From Bacteroidales bacterium (GTDB lineage Bacteria; Bacteroidota; Bacteroidia; Bacteroidales; P3), in assembly GCA_017646685.1 (NCBI GenBank), contig JAGCLZ010000088.1:1-55569 (forward strand): DNA of 55,569 nucleotides, written 5' to 3'. The notes beneath the pieces are model-generated. The model saw only the letters and a list, made by a program, of their open reading frames with translations, was not told the origin of the DNA and did no database searches. Positions 18,870 to 26,497 of the stretch are shown here, piece after piece. The translations under genes were made by a program, and so were the position numbers. Positions within the stretch are counted from its first letter, which is position 1. Each line of letters begins with the position of its first letter.

Positions 18870-19658
18870 TTATCCGTTTATTCTTTTATCCAATTCTTGT
18901 GCAACGAACGATGCTACATTATCGGCATAGGTATTCATTCCAAATCCGGCATCGTAGCCAAGCTCTTTTGCCAATTCATGACTGATACGTGGACCACCAC
19001 ATACCAATATTACTTTATCTCTCAATCCCTCGGCTTCAAGCATTTCCACAAGTTCAGTCATATTTTGGATATGAACATCTTTTTGTGTAACTGTTTGTGA
19101 TACCAACAATGCATCAGCTTTCATTTCAATGGCTTTTGCAATAAACTCTTCATTTGGCACTTGGCTACCCATATTTAGTGCCTCTATCATTTCGTAACGT
19201 TCCAAACCATAGTGGCCTGCATAACCTTTCATGTTCATAATAGCGTCGATACCCACGGTATGAGCATCGGTACCGGTACTTGCTCCTACTATCACTATCT
19301 TGCGACCTATGTGTTCTTTGATATACTCGTCGGTTTCGTGCATATCCATCACTGAACTTTCTACTTTGGGAACATGTATCGATGTATAGTCGACTGTATG
19401 AGTGCAACTTCCATAACAATTAAAGAATGTAAATCCTTCGGTCAATTCCTTGCTGTACACTACCAATGGATTTTCGAAACCCATCTTTTTCATCAGTTGT
19501 TTTGCGGCCTCTATGGCTTCGTCGCCATTAGGTACGGGCAATGTAAAACTTACTTGGGTTTTACCATCATTCATTGTATCGCCATAGGGCTTTATTTGTT
19601 TAAGGTCTAAGGTCTTGTCAAAATCCTTTGCCTCCATCGAATATAATCCTTCGCTCAT
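18870..19658 (-). CDS. kamE: Lysine 5,6-aminomutase beta subunit (adenosylcobalamin-binding)
   Basis: 262 residues matching KamE, the small subunit of the B12- and PLP-dependent aminomutase that shifts the terminal amino group of beta-lysine or D-lysine. The N-terminal dimerisation domain contains VVYSKELTEGFTFFNCYGSCTHTVDY, covering the region that bears the PLP lysine in this subunit. The C-terminal Rossmann domain holds the B12 signature GASTGTDAHTVGIDAIM (DxHxxG, the cobalt-ligand His) and LVCGGPRISHELAKELGYD. The catalytic partner kamD normally sits directly upstream, but here about 1.2 kb of repeat-rich spacer precedes kamE instead. A CoA-transferase gene follows in the same unit. Confidence 0.93.
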   Translation of the reverse strand: MSEGLYSMEAKDFDKTLDLKQIKPYGDTMNDGKTQVSFTLPVPNGDEAIEAAKQLMKKMGFENPLVVYSKELTEGFTFFNCYGSCTHTVDYTSIHVPKVESSVMDMHETDEYIKEHIGRKIVIVGASTGTDAHTVGIDAIMNMKGYAGHYGLERYEMIEALNMGSQVPNEEFIAKAIEMKADALLVSQTVTQKDVHIQNMTELVEMLEAEGLRDKVILVCGGPRISHELAKELGYDAGFGMNTYADNVASFVAQELDKRING

Positions 19659-19861
19659 AATATTTATATCGTTATTATTTTTATTACATTATTATATATT
19701 TTTGCCCGAATATTTTGACAAAAAAGTTCTTTTATTCATAAAAATGCTACTATCAAAGCTATTTCCGTTCAATTTTATATTTTAGCAAGCTGTAACAAAA
19801 TTGTTATAACACATTACTAAATAGAACTTTAACATCAAAAGTATTACAATCTTAGCACCTA

Positions 19862-19893
19862 CAAAGGTAATATATTTCTTTCAATAATGCAAG
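19862..19893 (-). promoter_or_regulatory. Promoter upstream of kamE
   Basis: On the minus strand CTTG (19893-19890), a 20-nt spacer and TACCTTTG (19869-19862) match the Bacteroidetes TTTG-N19..21-TAnnTTTG pattern with one mismatch. The implied leader of about 190 nt contains a GTTATAAC/GTTAC inverted repeat near 19790-19812. I see no cobalamin-riboswitch B12 box in it. Confidence 0.6.
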
Positions 19894-20130
19894 TTTGGGA
19901 CAAGATTAGTATTATCTTTTGAATCTTTGTTGTTAGTAATCTTTTCCTATTCTTTGTGATTGAGCTATTGATGGCTTTCCAAAAATGCAGGGTCCGGTGC
20001 CTGGCGGGCTTGCTGTGGTTTTCCGTTTGGACGGCTTTTGACTTCGAATATTCGACTGATTTCTTGCTGTGGTTTTATATATTTGTATTTCAATTAATTC
20101 ATGTTTTGTTCGAGAGCAATATTTTTTTTG

Positions 20131-20376
20131 TTCGATGGTGATGGTCGAAAAACTTCGATGGTGATAGTCGAAAGACTTCGGCAGTGATAGTCGACAAACT
20201 TCGGTGGCGATAGTTTCCTAACGCCGTTAGGGCACTTCCCTAACGGCGTTAGGGCGGTCTCCTAACGGCGTTAGGACGCTTCCCTAACGCCGTTAGCGGA
20301 CTATCGCTCTCGAACTTTATCGACTATCGCTTTCGAACTTTGTCGACTATCGCTTTCGAAGTCTTTCACTATCTCG
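20131..20376. repeat. Mirror-symmetric 23/22/23-bp repeat array
   Basis: Left arm: GATRGT motifs at 20140, 20163, 20186 and 20209, all 23 bp apart. Core: four self-palindromes of type CCTAACGCCGTTAGG centred at 20224, 20246, 20268 and 20290, all 22 bp apart. Right arm: ACTATC, the inverse motif, at 20300, 20323, 20346 and 20368 (steps 23, 23, 22). The distance from last left motif to first core centre equals the distance from last core centre to first right motif (12.5 bp). The whole block is a single giant imperfect palindrome. It contains no gene and lies between the DUF4293 gene and kamE. Confidence 0.9.
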
Positions 20377-20430
20377 GCAGTAATCTTTCGGTTCTCTTCT
20401 CGAACAAATTTCGTTCGAAGATAGAAATCT

Positions 20431-20560
20431 CTTCGGCTTTCTGCCGAAGGAATTTTGTTTTACATAAAAAATCTTTCCGTTTTTCTGCCAAAGGAATTTC
20501 GTTTTACACGGAAAGTGTTTTCATTTTGATTTCGAAGCGATTAGTTTTTACACTCGAAAA
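20431..20560. repeat. Continuation of the array with 44-bp steps
   Basis: CTTCGGCTTTCTGCCGAAGG (20431-20450) is a hairpin. Its CTGCCRAAGG segment recurs exactly 44 bp later (20441, 20485). The associated TTTTACA tail recurs at 44-bp steps (ACAT at 20462, ACAC at 20506 and 20550). Two periods of 22 bp would give this spacing, so the stretch looks like decayed units of the same array system. The rest of 19900-20840 shows no gene. Confidence 0.6.
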
Positions 20561-20838
20561 GGTTCGGTTTTTATCTCGCTGTCTTTCAATATTTCAATGG
20601 AACAATGTCCGTCACTCTTCCGAAATCTTTCTTTCGGACTGAAAAGGTAAACTAATATTTTGATATGACAAAATTTATTTTCTTAAAAGAGATAATACGT
20701 TGGTTTACAACTCTAATTTTGTTTCCTTTTCGAAGGGATTGGTTTCCTTGGGTGGGATATATTTGTTTAGTTATCATAGTTTTAGCGAAAGCGTTTGGGC
20801 GGCGATCCGAAATGAGGTAGAGCGTTTGGGCAAGGGAT

Positions 20839-20881
20839 GCAAAAAACGGCTGTACAAGTTTAGATATATTGTACAGCCGTT
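20839..20881 (-). terminator. Intrinsic terminator of the DUF4293 gene
   Basis: AACGGCTGTACAA (20845-20857) pairs perfectly with TTGTACAGCCGTT (20869-20881). On the minus strand the stem is followed by TTTTTTGC. It lies 22 bp past the stop codon at 20903. Confidence 0.85.
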
Positions 20882-20902
20882 AATGGTTTGATTTTAATTT
20901 TG

Positions 20903-21421
20903 TTATCTCAAGCGGTCTGCGGCGCGCACTTTAAGTTCGTCTTTTTTTATAGCTTGTTGTGCCAAAAAGAGCAATACCACCACTACCACCGGTGCAAATG
21001 TACCTACTCCGTAATGCACAGTCACAGTCCAAATAGGCCACGATGCCTGCATATCGGCTACACAACCATCAATGGTTGATAGAAAAACTATAGCAATATA
21101 TGCCAATGTGAGTACAAGCATAAACGCCACTATTCGCATTTGCAACATTCTGTTTTTAAACAAGAATATAGATACCAATACCCCCAATGCCACCGCTATG
21201 GCCATAATAAGTAATAGCACCGAACTTTGTCCAACAAATGTAGGTATAATACCGGTTTCGTCGTATGTTGTTGCTTGCTCTACCAAATCTAAACTTGCCG
21301 TAGCTTCGATGGTATTGTTTTGCGGATTTATTAAATCAAATGTTGCTGTTGGGAACATAAACAATAAGGCAATTCCCACCAATGCCAACACCAAATAAAT
21401 AGATTGAATTCTTTGTATCAT
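20903..21421 (-). CDS. DUF4293 family membrane protein
   Basis: 172 residues, four transmembrane helices (about 5-22, 65-88, 95-118 and 128-150), beginning MIQRIQSIYLVLALVG, the typical opening of the Bacteroidetes-specific DUF4293 family. A periplasmic loop with acidic and polar residues separates helices 1 and 2. The C-terminus is short and basic (AADRLR). The function of the family is unknown. The gene is the last of a four-gene minus-strand run and follows the thioredoxin-like gene by 6 bp, so it is co-transcribed with it; a strong terminator comes next. Confidence 0.85.
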   Translation of the reverse strand: MIQRIQSIYLVLALVGIALLFMFPTATFDLINPQNNTIEATASLDLVEQATTYDETGIIPTFVGQSSVLLLIMAIAVALGVLVSIFLFKNRMLQMRIVAFMLVLTLAYIAIVFLSTIDGCVADMQASWPIWTVTVHYGVGTFAPVVVVVLLFLAQQAIKKDELKVRAADRLR

Positions 21422-21427
21422 TTTCGT

Positions 21428-21970
21428 TTATTTTTTGTTGTTATTTAATAGTTCATTTATTGTTTCCTTCATCTGTTCAAACTCGTCTTTATCAAACAAT
21501 CTGGTAAGAAACACTATTTTTCCTTCGGGATCGATGATGATGTTTCGAGTTACACCGGCACCTTTTTCTGTATAGAGCGAGAATATTGCACCATCCTCAT
21601 CAAGGGTCAAAGGATAGGTTACCTGCATGTCGGCGATAAATTTCTCTATTTTTTCCTTAGGTTCTTTCAAATCTACTGCTACCAAGGCAAAGTCTGGATT
21701 ATTCTTATGTACCTGCCATATTTCGCTTTCGATATGAGGCATTTCCTTTCGGCATACTTTGCACCATCCGGCTGTAAATTGGAGCATAACTACTTTTCCT
21801 CTGAGGTCTGAGAGCTGTTGAGTTGTTCCATCAAGGTATTTTATTGTAAAGTTAGGTGCTTCGTCGCCCACGCTTACGGAGTAGCCTCTGTTTTCGGGCT
21901 CTTTTGATTGTGCATTGAGCGATGTTTGGCATATAAACGCCATGAGGGTTATCAAAATTATCTTTTTCAT
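21428..21970 (-). CDS. TlpA-like thiol-disulfide oxidoreductase
   Basis: 180 residues with a signal peptide (KKIILITLMAFICQTSLNA) and a single thioredoxin domain of the TlpA/AhpC-TSA type. The redox motif is WCKVC in FTAGWCKVCRKEMPHIESE, preceded by the opening GDEAPNFTIKYLDG. GVTRNIIIDPEGKIV carries the cis-proline-region counterpart; the usual Pro after Thr is not evident (VTR), which is worth noting. It should act in the periplasm, reducing disulfides of partner proteins. It lies between the BT_3928-type membrane protein and DUF4293. Confidence 0.88.
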   Translation of the reverse strand: MKKIILITLMAFICQTSLNAQSKEPENRGYSVSVGDEAPNFTIKYLDGTTQQLSDLRGKVVMLQFTAGWCKVCRKEMPHIESEIWQVHKNNPDFALVAVDLKEPKEKIEKFIADMQVTYPLTLDEDGAIFSLYTEKGAGVTRNIIIDPEGKIVFLTRLFDKDEFEQMKETINELLNNNKK

Positions 21971-22001
21971 TTTATATTATTTATCGTTAGTTATTTATAA
22001 T

Positions 22002-23138
22002 CTACTCTTGTATTAGTTCATCGGTATTAGAGTGGTGCCATTTGCCAAGTACTTCACTATCTTTGAGGAGTATAAATCCCGGATTTGAGCGAAGCATTGT
22101 TTCTATTGCTTTTTCATCGGCATAATAGTATTCGGCATTATCCAACTGATTTTCGGTCAAGAAAGCTTCCACTTCTTCTACTGTTGATGACATTGATATC
22201 AAATATACCATATATATACCCTTTTCTTGGGCATATTTGTTTACTTTTTGCAGTCGGGCTATACCCTTTGGTGTTACATCGTTTAGGTGATGTATGGTTG
22301 CTATGAGCAGGCTGTCGGCCGAACCGATAATGTCTTTTGCATAGTCTATATCATCGGTTCCCATCATCGAAAAGCCGTCGGCATATATTTCGTTGGGGTC
22401 GATGATTTTGCTATCAACAAACTCCCATTGGGCTGCCCATGCTGTATCTTTATAATAGTCCATAAGGTTTTCGGAAAGGAACTCTTGTGTTTCGCCTGTT
22501 GATTTGTTTTTATACACAAGGTATGTCTTTACTTCGCCACGCTGTTCGGGCATCATTCTATTGCCTACTTTCCACGAACGGAAGTCTAATATAGGTTCGT
22601 TGGAAATATTGTACAATTGAAATACAACTGCTATTGCTATTGCAAACAATGTTACAAGTATATCACGTTCAAATGTTTTCTTCCTATTTGGCATATTGCG
22701 GAATAGGAATATATAGATGGTAAACACCATCAGTACAACATTTTTCCAAAAGGTTTCCCAGTTTGTAAGTTTCAGCATGTCGCCAAAACAACCGCAATCG
22801 GTTACCTTGTTGGTAATGGCATCGATAAGGGTGGTAACGGTAAAGAATGTCATCATCAAAAGCAATAGCCATGCCGACATCTTTTTGTAGCAATTGGTTA
22901 TAAGTAGCACTCCTATTAGGAATTCCAAGGTAATCATACTTACGCTTAGGAATGTGGCTAATGGCAAAGCCCATTCAAACGAAAAACTACCTATGCTCCA
23001 AGCCGTCATATACTCCTGTATCTTGTAGGATGTTCCAAGTGGGTCTACACCTTTTGAAAAACTCGAGAACAAAAATACAGCTCCAACAAACCAACGGCTT
23101 ATATGCCACAACAATATTTTTTTCTTATCTTTTTCCAT
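22002..23138 (-). CDS. BT_3928 family protein (DoxX/MauE-like membrane domain plus periplasmic domain)
   Basis: 378 residues. The N-terminal 150 residues form four transmembrane helices of the DoxX/MauE type, beginning with HISRWFVGAVFLFSSFSKGVDPLGTSYK... and containing a periplasmic DCGCFGD motif. That cysteine pair is typical of MauE/VKOR-related quinone-linked thiol enzymes. A fifth helix near 160-178 leads to a C-terminal domain of about 190 residues that resembles a thioredoxin-like fold but lacks CxxC. With the downstream TlpA-like gene (31 bp away) it may form an envelope redox pair; this is inference from context. Confidence 0.85.
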   Translation of the reverse strand: MEKDKKKILLWHISRWFVGAVFLFSSFSKGVDPLGTSYKIQEYMTAWSIGSFSFEWALPLATFLSVSMITLEFLIGVLLITNCYKKMSAWLLLLMMTFFTVTTLIDAITNKVTDCGCFGDMLKLTNWETFWKNVVLMVFTIYIFLFRNMPNRKKTFERDILVTLFAIAIAVVFQLYNISNEPILDFRSWKVGNRMMPEQRGEVKTYLVYKNKSTGETQEFLSENLMDYYKDTAWAAQWEFVDSKIIDPNEIYADGFSMMGTDDIDYAKDIIGSADSLLIATIHHLNDVTPKGIARLQKVNKYAQEKGIYMVYLISMSSTVEEVEAFLTENQLDNAEYYYADEKAIETMLRSNPGFILLKDSEVLGKWHHSNTDELIQE

Positions 23139-23163
23139 ATCTTATTCTTTTATTATGATTTAT

Positions 23164-23700
23164 TTATTCGCCAAGTTGTATGAGTGAGAATATCGAATAG
23201 TTGATAATATCGGTATAGCTGCCTTCCACTCCTTCGGACATCAAGGTCTTGCCGTTATTATCCTCTATCTGTTTTATTCTTTTTATCTTCATCAGTATTA
23301 TATCTACCATAGAGCTTACCCGCATCTGCCGCCATGCTTCACCATAGTCGTGATTCTTTCGTATCATCAAATCTTTGGTAGCATTGATATGCTTGTTATA
23401 TAGCTCCATAGTGGTATCGAAAGGTAGGTCCTGCTCGCCGTCTAGTCCAAGTTCTATCTGTATAAGTGCTATCACCGAATAATTGACCATGGCAATAAAT
23501 TCGGGCACTATACCCTCTTCTATTTCATTCACCCCCGACATCTGGATGCTACGAATACGATTGGCTTTGATAAAAATTTGGTCGGTAAGCGATGGCAAAC
23601 GCAATATACGCCACGAAGTACCATAATCTTTGGCTTTCATGGCAAAAACTTTACGACATTTTTCTATTTCATTTTCAAACTGTTCGGAAGTTTTATTCAT
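23164..23700 (-). CDS. DUF1599 domain protein
   Basis: 178 residues made of two tandem copies of an all-alpha module: KDYGTSWRILRLPSLTDQIF...KANRIRSIQ (about 25-60) and HDYGEAWRQMRVSSMVDIIL...KIKRIKQIE (about 115-150). This duplication is characteristic of DUF1599, a Bacteroidetes family related by some to all-alpha nucleotide pyrophosphohydrolases; activity is unproven. The gene is first in the minus-strand run leading to BT_3928, TlpA and DUF4293, and it is divergent from folP, a neighbourhood common in Bacteroidales. Confidence 0.85.
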   Translation of the reverse strand: MNKTSEQFENEIEKCRKVFAMKAKDYGTSWRILRLPSLTDQIFIKANRIRSIQMSGVNEIEEGIVPEFIAMVNYSVIALIQIELGLDGEQDLPFDTTMELYNKHINATKDLMIRKNHDYGEAWRQMRVSSMVDIILMKIKRIKQIEDNNGKTLMSEGVEGSYTDIINYSIFSLIQLGE

Positions 23701-23863
23701 TTTTTTCGGTTTTATTGTAACTTTATTTGTAATTTCGCATTTTATTTCGGCTGTACTTTTTGTATGTATCCAAGTATTATTCTACAATAAATAATATCAA
23801 GATAACAAACAGACAATCCGATAAATATGTTTTAAATACACTATATATATATGCATCAAAAAC

Positions 23864-24718
23864 ATGAACAAAGATACTAAATTTTCTTCAGATAAAACAA
23901 TGTGCTTTGGCAAAAAATTATTATCTCTGTCAAAACCAATGGTTATGGGTATATTAAATTGCACTATGGATTCGTTCTACGATGGAGGGCAATACACTTC
24001 CGAAAAAGCAATCGTACAACGGGCGTTGGAAATAATAGAGCAAGGGGGCGATATTATTGACATAGGAGCCGTATCGTCGAAACCTGGTGCCGAACTTATC
24101 CCTACCGATATAGAGATACAACGGCTTGTGCCAATAATTAGGTTGTTGCGACACGAATTTCCAAACGCCATACTATCGGTAGATACTTGCTGGGCAAAAG
24201 TGGCTAAGGCTGTAGCCGACGAAGGTGCTGACATTATAAACGATATTTCGGGTGGGCAGTTTGATACCGAAATGTTTAACACTGTGGCACAACTACAACT
24301 ACCCTATATCCTTATGCATACTAAAGGGCTACCATCGGTAATGCAAAACCAAACACAATATACCGATATAATGCAGGAAATGATTATGTACTTCTCCGAA
24401 AAATTGGACAAATTATACTACCTTGGAGTGAAGGATGTAATAATAGACCCGGGATTTGGTTTTGCCAAAACTTTGGAACAGAACTACACTATTATGAAAC
24501 ATCTTAAAGATTTTTCTGTTTTCAAAGAACCTTTGCTTGTAGGCATATCACGCAAATCAATGATATATAAGTTATTAAATTCTGATGCCAACAAGGCTTT
24601 GAATGGTACAACTGTGTTAAATACATACGCTTTGATGAATGGTGCAAAATTTATTCGCGTTCATGACGTTAAGGAAGCTGTAGAAACAATAAAAATAATA
24701 GAACAACTAAAGAAATAA
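23864..24718 (+). CDS. folP: Dihydropteroate synthase
   Basis: 284 residues, normal for DHPS, which condenses p-aminobenzoate with the pterin pyrophosphate in folate synthesis. The N-terminal signature is GILNCTMDSFYDGG (consensus NVTPDSFSDGG, with Met in place of Pro). DIGAVSSKPG covers the second pterin loop; the usual Glu/Ser-Thr-Arg loop is divergent here. SVDTCWAKVAKAV, INDISGG, LMHTKG, VIIDPGFGFAKT and LVGISRKSMIYKLL follow in order. It is the first plus-strand gene after the divergent DUF1599 gene, and cdaA starts 9 bp downstream, a conserved pair. Confidence 0.95.
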   Translation: MNKDTKFSSDKTMCFGKKLLSLSKPMVMGILNCTMDSFYDGGQYTSEKAIVQRALEIIEQGGDIIDIGAVSSKPGAELIPTDIEIQRLVPIIRLLRHEFPNAILSVDTCWAKVAKAVADEGADIINDISGGQFDTEMFNTVAQLQLPYILMHTKGLPSVMQNQTQYTDIMQEMIMYFSEKLDKLYYLGVKDVIIDPGFGFAKTLEQNYTIMKHLKDFSVFKEPLLVGISRKSMIYKLLNSDANKALNGTTVLNTYALMNGAKFIRVHDVKEAVETIKIIEQLKK

Positions 24719-24727
24719 ACATAGATT

Positions 24728-25519
24728 ATGAATTTACTTGCTGTAATACAAGGATTTCCGGAAATACACCTAATTGATATAATAGATATCCTTTTGGTGG
24801 CATACCTTTTCTACGAAATATATAAATTGGTAAAAGGTACCAACGTTATGGGTATCTTTATAGGTATAATAGTTATATACGCCATTTGGAAAATTGTAAG
24901 CATATTGCAAATGAAACTACTGTCAGACCTTTTGGGTCAGTTTATAAGCATGGGAATGCTAGCTTTGGTGGTTGTGTTCCAACCCGAAATACGCCGATTC
25001 CTGCTACAATTGGGCACCAAATCATTTATTGGAATAAAAAAAAGATTTTTATTCTGGAAGATAAACGTAACAAAAAGAAAGAAAGCCAATTTTGACCCTT
25101 ACATACAAGCCTGCAGCAATATGTCGAAGTCACTAACCGGAGCATTGATAGTATTTATGCAGGAAAACGAGCTTAACGACATTATCGCCAGTGGCGAACG
25201 CATTGATGCCGAAGTATCGTCGGCCCTATTGGAAACTATCTTTTTCAAAAATACCCCATTGCATGATGGTGCTGTAATAGTGAAAGGCAATAAAATATTG
25301 GCAGCTAGGTGTATACTCCCTGTATCGTCCAACTCGGCCATCAACCCCAACCTTGGCCTACGCCATCGCTCGGCCATTGGTGTAACCGAAATGTCGGATG
25401 CAATATCGGTAATAGTATCTGAACAAACAGGTGCTATATCGTACGTAAAAGAAGGCACTATCACCCACGGCGTAACACCCGAACAATTGAAAAAATACTT
25501 AGAAGAAAACATCTTATAA
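24728..25519 (+). CDS. cdaA: Diadenylate cyclase CdaA
   Basis: 263 residues: three N-terminal transmembrane helices (about 13-33, 38-58, 64-82) followed by a DAC domain. The active-site motifs DGAVIV and GLRHRSAIG are both intact. It should make cyclic di-AMP from two ATP at the membrane. Residues about 98-120 contain an unusually basic linker (KRKKANF). It is translationally close to folP (9-bp gap). The stop is followed by a 22-bp-phased hairpin array rather than a classical terminator, so the array may end or shape the 3' end of this transcript. Confidence 0.94.
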   Translation: MNLLAVIQGFPEIHLIDIIDILLVAYLFYEIYKLVKGTNVMGIFIGIIVIYAIWKIVSILQMKLLSDLLGQFISMGMLALVVVFQPEIRRFLLQLGTKSFIGIKKRFLFWKINVTKRKKANFDPYIQACSNMSKSLTGALIVFMQENELNDIIASGERIDAEVSSALLETIFFKNTPLHDGAVIVKGNKILAARCILPVSSNSAINPNLGLRHRSAIGVTEMSDAISVIVSEQTGAISYVKEGTITHGVTPEQLKKYLEENIL

Positions 25520-25547
25520 ACCAAAGTAATAATAAATAACAAAAAGG

Positions 25548-25672
25548 ATATTGTTTTCCATCGTGAGGGAGATAAATTTTCATCGTGATGGAAACAAATC
25601 TACATCGTGATGTAGATAAAAATCCCTCGTGATGCAGTTTTCACTACATCGCGAGGGATTTTTATCTACGTA
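25548..25672. repeat. 22-bp-phased mirror array, TCGTGA type (copy 1)
   Basis: TCGTGA begins at 25561, 25583, 25605 and 25627, and TCGCGA at 25649: four steps of exactly 22 bp. Intervening segments are mirrored. GTAGATAAAAATCCC (from 25612) pairs with GGGATTTTTATCTAC (ending 25669), forming with the handles a stem of about 25 bp around a short loop. TTGTTTTCCA (25551-25560) pairs with TGGAAACAAA (25589-25598) around the first full unit. The array starts about 30 bp after the cdaA stop and has no coding potential. Confidence 0.88.
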
Positions 25673-25704
25673 TTATGCCCAATTTTGATGCTATACCACC
25701 ACTT

Positions 25705-25763
25705 TATTTACACCCTACCACAAAGGGAACGACAATAGGGTATGACGGCAATAATACCCTACT
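25705..25763. repeat. ACCCTACCA/TAGGGTAT element shared with 46917
   Basis: TTTACACCCTACCA here is repeated at 46914-46929. In both places TAGGGT follows ACCCTA by 24 bp (25712 to 25736; 46921 to 46945) as its inverse. A further ACCCTA follows at 25756, 44 bp from the first. In both loci this element lies within 100 bp of a TCGTGA-type array. Confidence 0.55.
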
Positions 25764-25798
25764 GTAAATTTTTTATATACATATCGAGATTTAACGTG

Positions 25799-25827
25799 TA
25801 AGTTATCGAAAAAAAATTGTATATTTG
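25799..25827 (+). promoter_or_regulatory. Promoter of the acyltransferase-aspS unit
   Basis: TATATTTG at 25820-25827 is a perfect Bacteroidetes -7 element. The -33 position (about 25796-25801) reads GTGTAAG, a weak match. Transcription would begin near 25834 and yield a leader of about 50 nt containing GTTATAGATAAC. Confidence 0.6.
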
Positions 25828-25886
25828 CACGCTGTAACAAAGCCGTTATAGATAACGTTATTTATTGATAAATAAAGCCATATAGA

Positions 25887-26459
25887 ATGGGAAGCAGATT
25901 TTGGAAGTTTATATTAAAAGTATTTGGATGGAAATTTGAAGGAGGTTTCCGCCCCGAAATGAATCGTTGTGTGATGATAGAAGCACCACATACAAGCGGT
26001 TGGGATTTTATTTTGGGACGTATAGGCATATGGATTTTAGGACTAAACGGCAAGTTTCTTATCAAAAAAGAATTTTTTAAATTTCCATTAGGCTACCCAT
26101 TGAAAAAGCTAGGTGGGCTACCCGTTGATAGAGGCAACCGCAAAAACGGCATTGTAAACCAAGTGGCAAAACACTTCGCTACCAATGAAAAATTTACCAT
26201 AGTGATAACCCCCGAAGGTACACGACGATATACCGAGCATTGGAAACGTGGATTTTACGAGATAGCAACAGTAGCCCAAGTACCTATAGTGCTATCATTT
26301 ATAGACTATGGCCGAAAGACCTGCGGAGTGATGGAAACATTCTACCCCACCGGCAATTACACCGAAGATATATTAGCAATTCAAGAAAAATATAAAAACG
26401 TGGTGGCTCGCCACCCGAAACAATTTAATATGAGTAAAATGTATTGGGACAAAAAATAA
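25887..26459 (+). CDS. Lysophospholipid-type acyltransferase (PlsC superfamily)
   Basis: 190 residues of the 1-acylglycerol-3-phosphate acyltransferase superfamily. The catalytic HxxxxD motif is APHTSGWDFILGR (His and Asp intact). The FPLGYPLKKLGGLPVDRG block carries the substrate-binding Gly/Arg region, and TPEGTRR is the conserved EGTR block. It is a small variant without a transmembrane anchor and resembles the proteins annotated simply as glycerol acyltransferases in Bacteroidales. Its acceptor is uncertain: lysophosphatidate, lyso-ornithine lipid or another envelope lipid. aspS follows 38 bp downstream. Confidence 0.85.
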   Translation: MGSRFWKFILKVFGWKFEGGFRPEMNRCVMIEAPHTSGWDFILGRIGIWILGLNGKFLIKKEFFKFPLGYPLKKLGGLPVDRGNRKNGIVNQVAKHFATNEKFTIVITPEGTRRYTEHWKRGFYEIATVAQVPIVLSFIDYGRKTCGVMETFYPTGNYTEDILAIQEKYKNVVARHPKQFNMSKMYWDKK

Positions 26460-26497
26460 TTAATCCCAATATCATAACAATAAAAAACTAAACGATA

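Noticed and set aside
19660..19862. Cobalamin riboswitch before kamE
   Set aside because: The leader lacks the B12 box and the long multi-helix fold; only a small inverted repeat is visible.
19956..20141. 61-residue plus-strand frame before the 20-kb array
   Set aside because: Low-complexity hydrophobic translation with no start context, promoter or family.
20131..20376. Replication origin or iteron array
   Set aside because: Spacing resembles plasmid iterons, but similar arrays with different sequences occur at many loci, and there is no initiator gene nearby.
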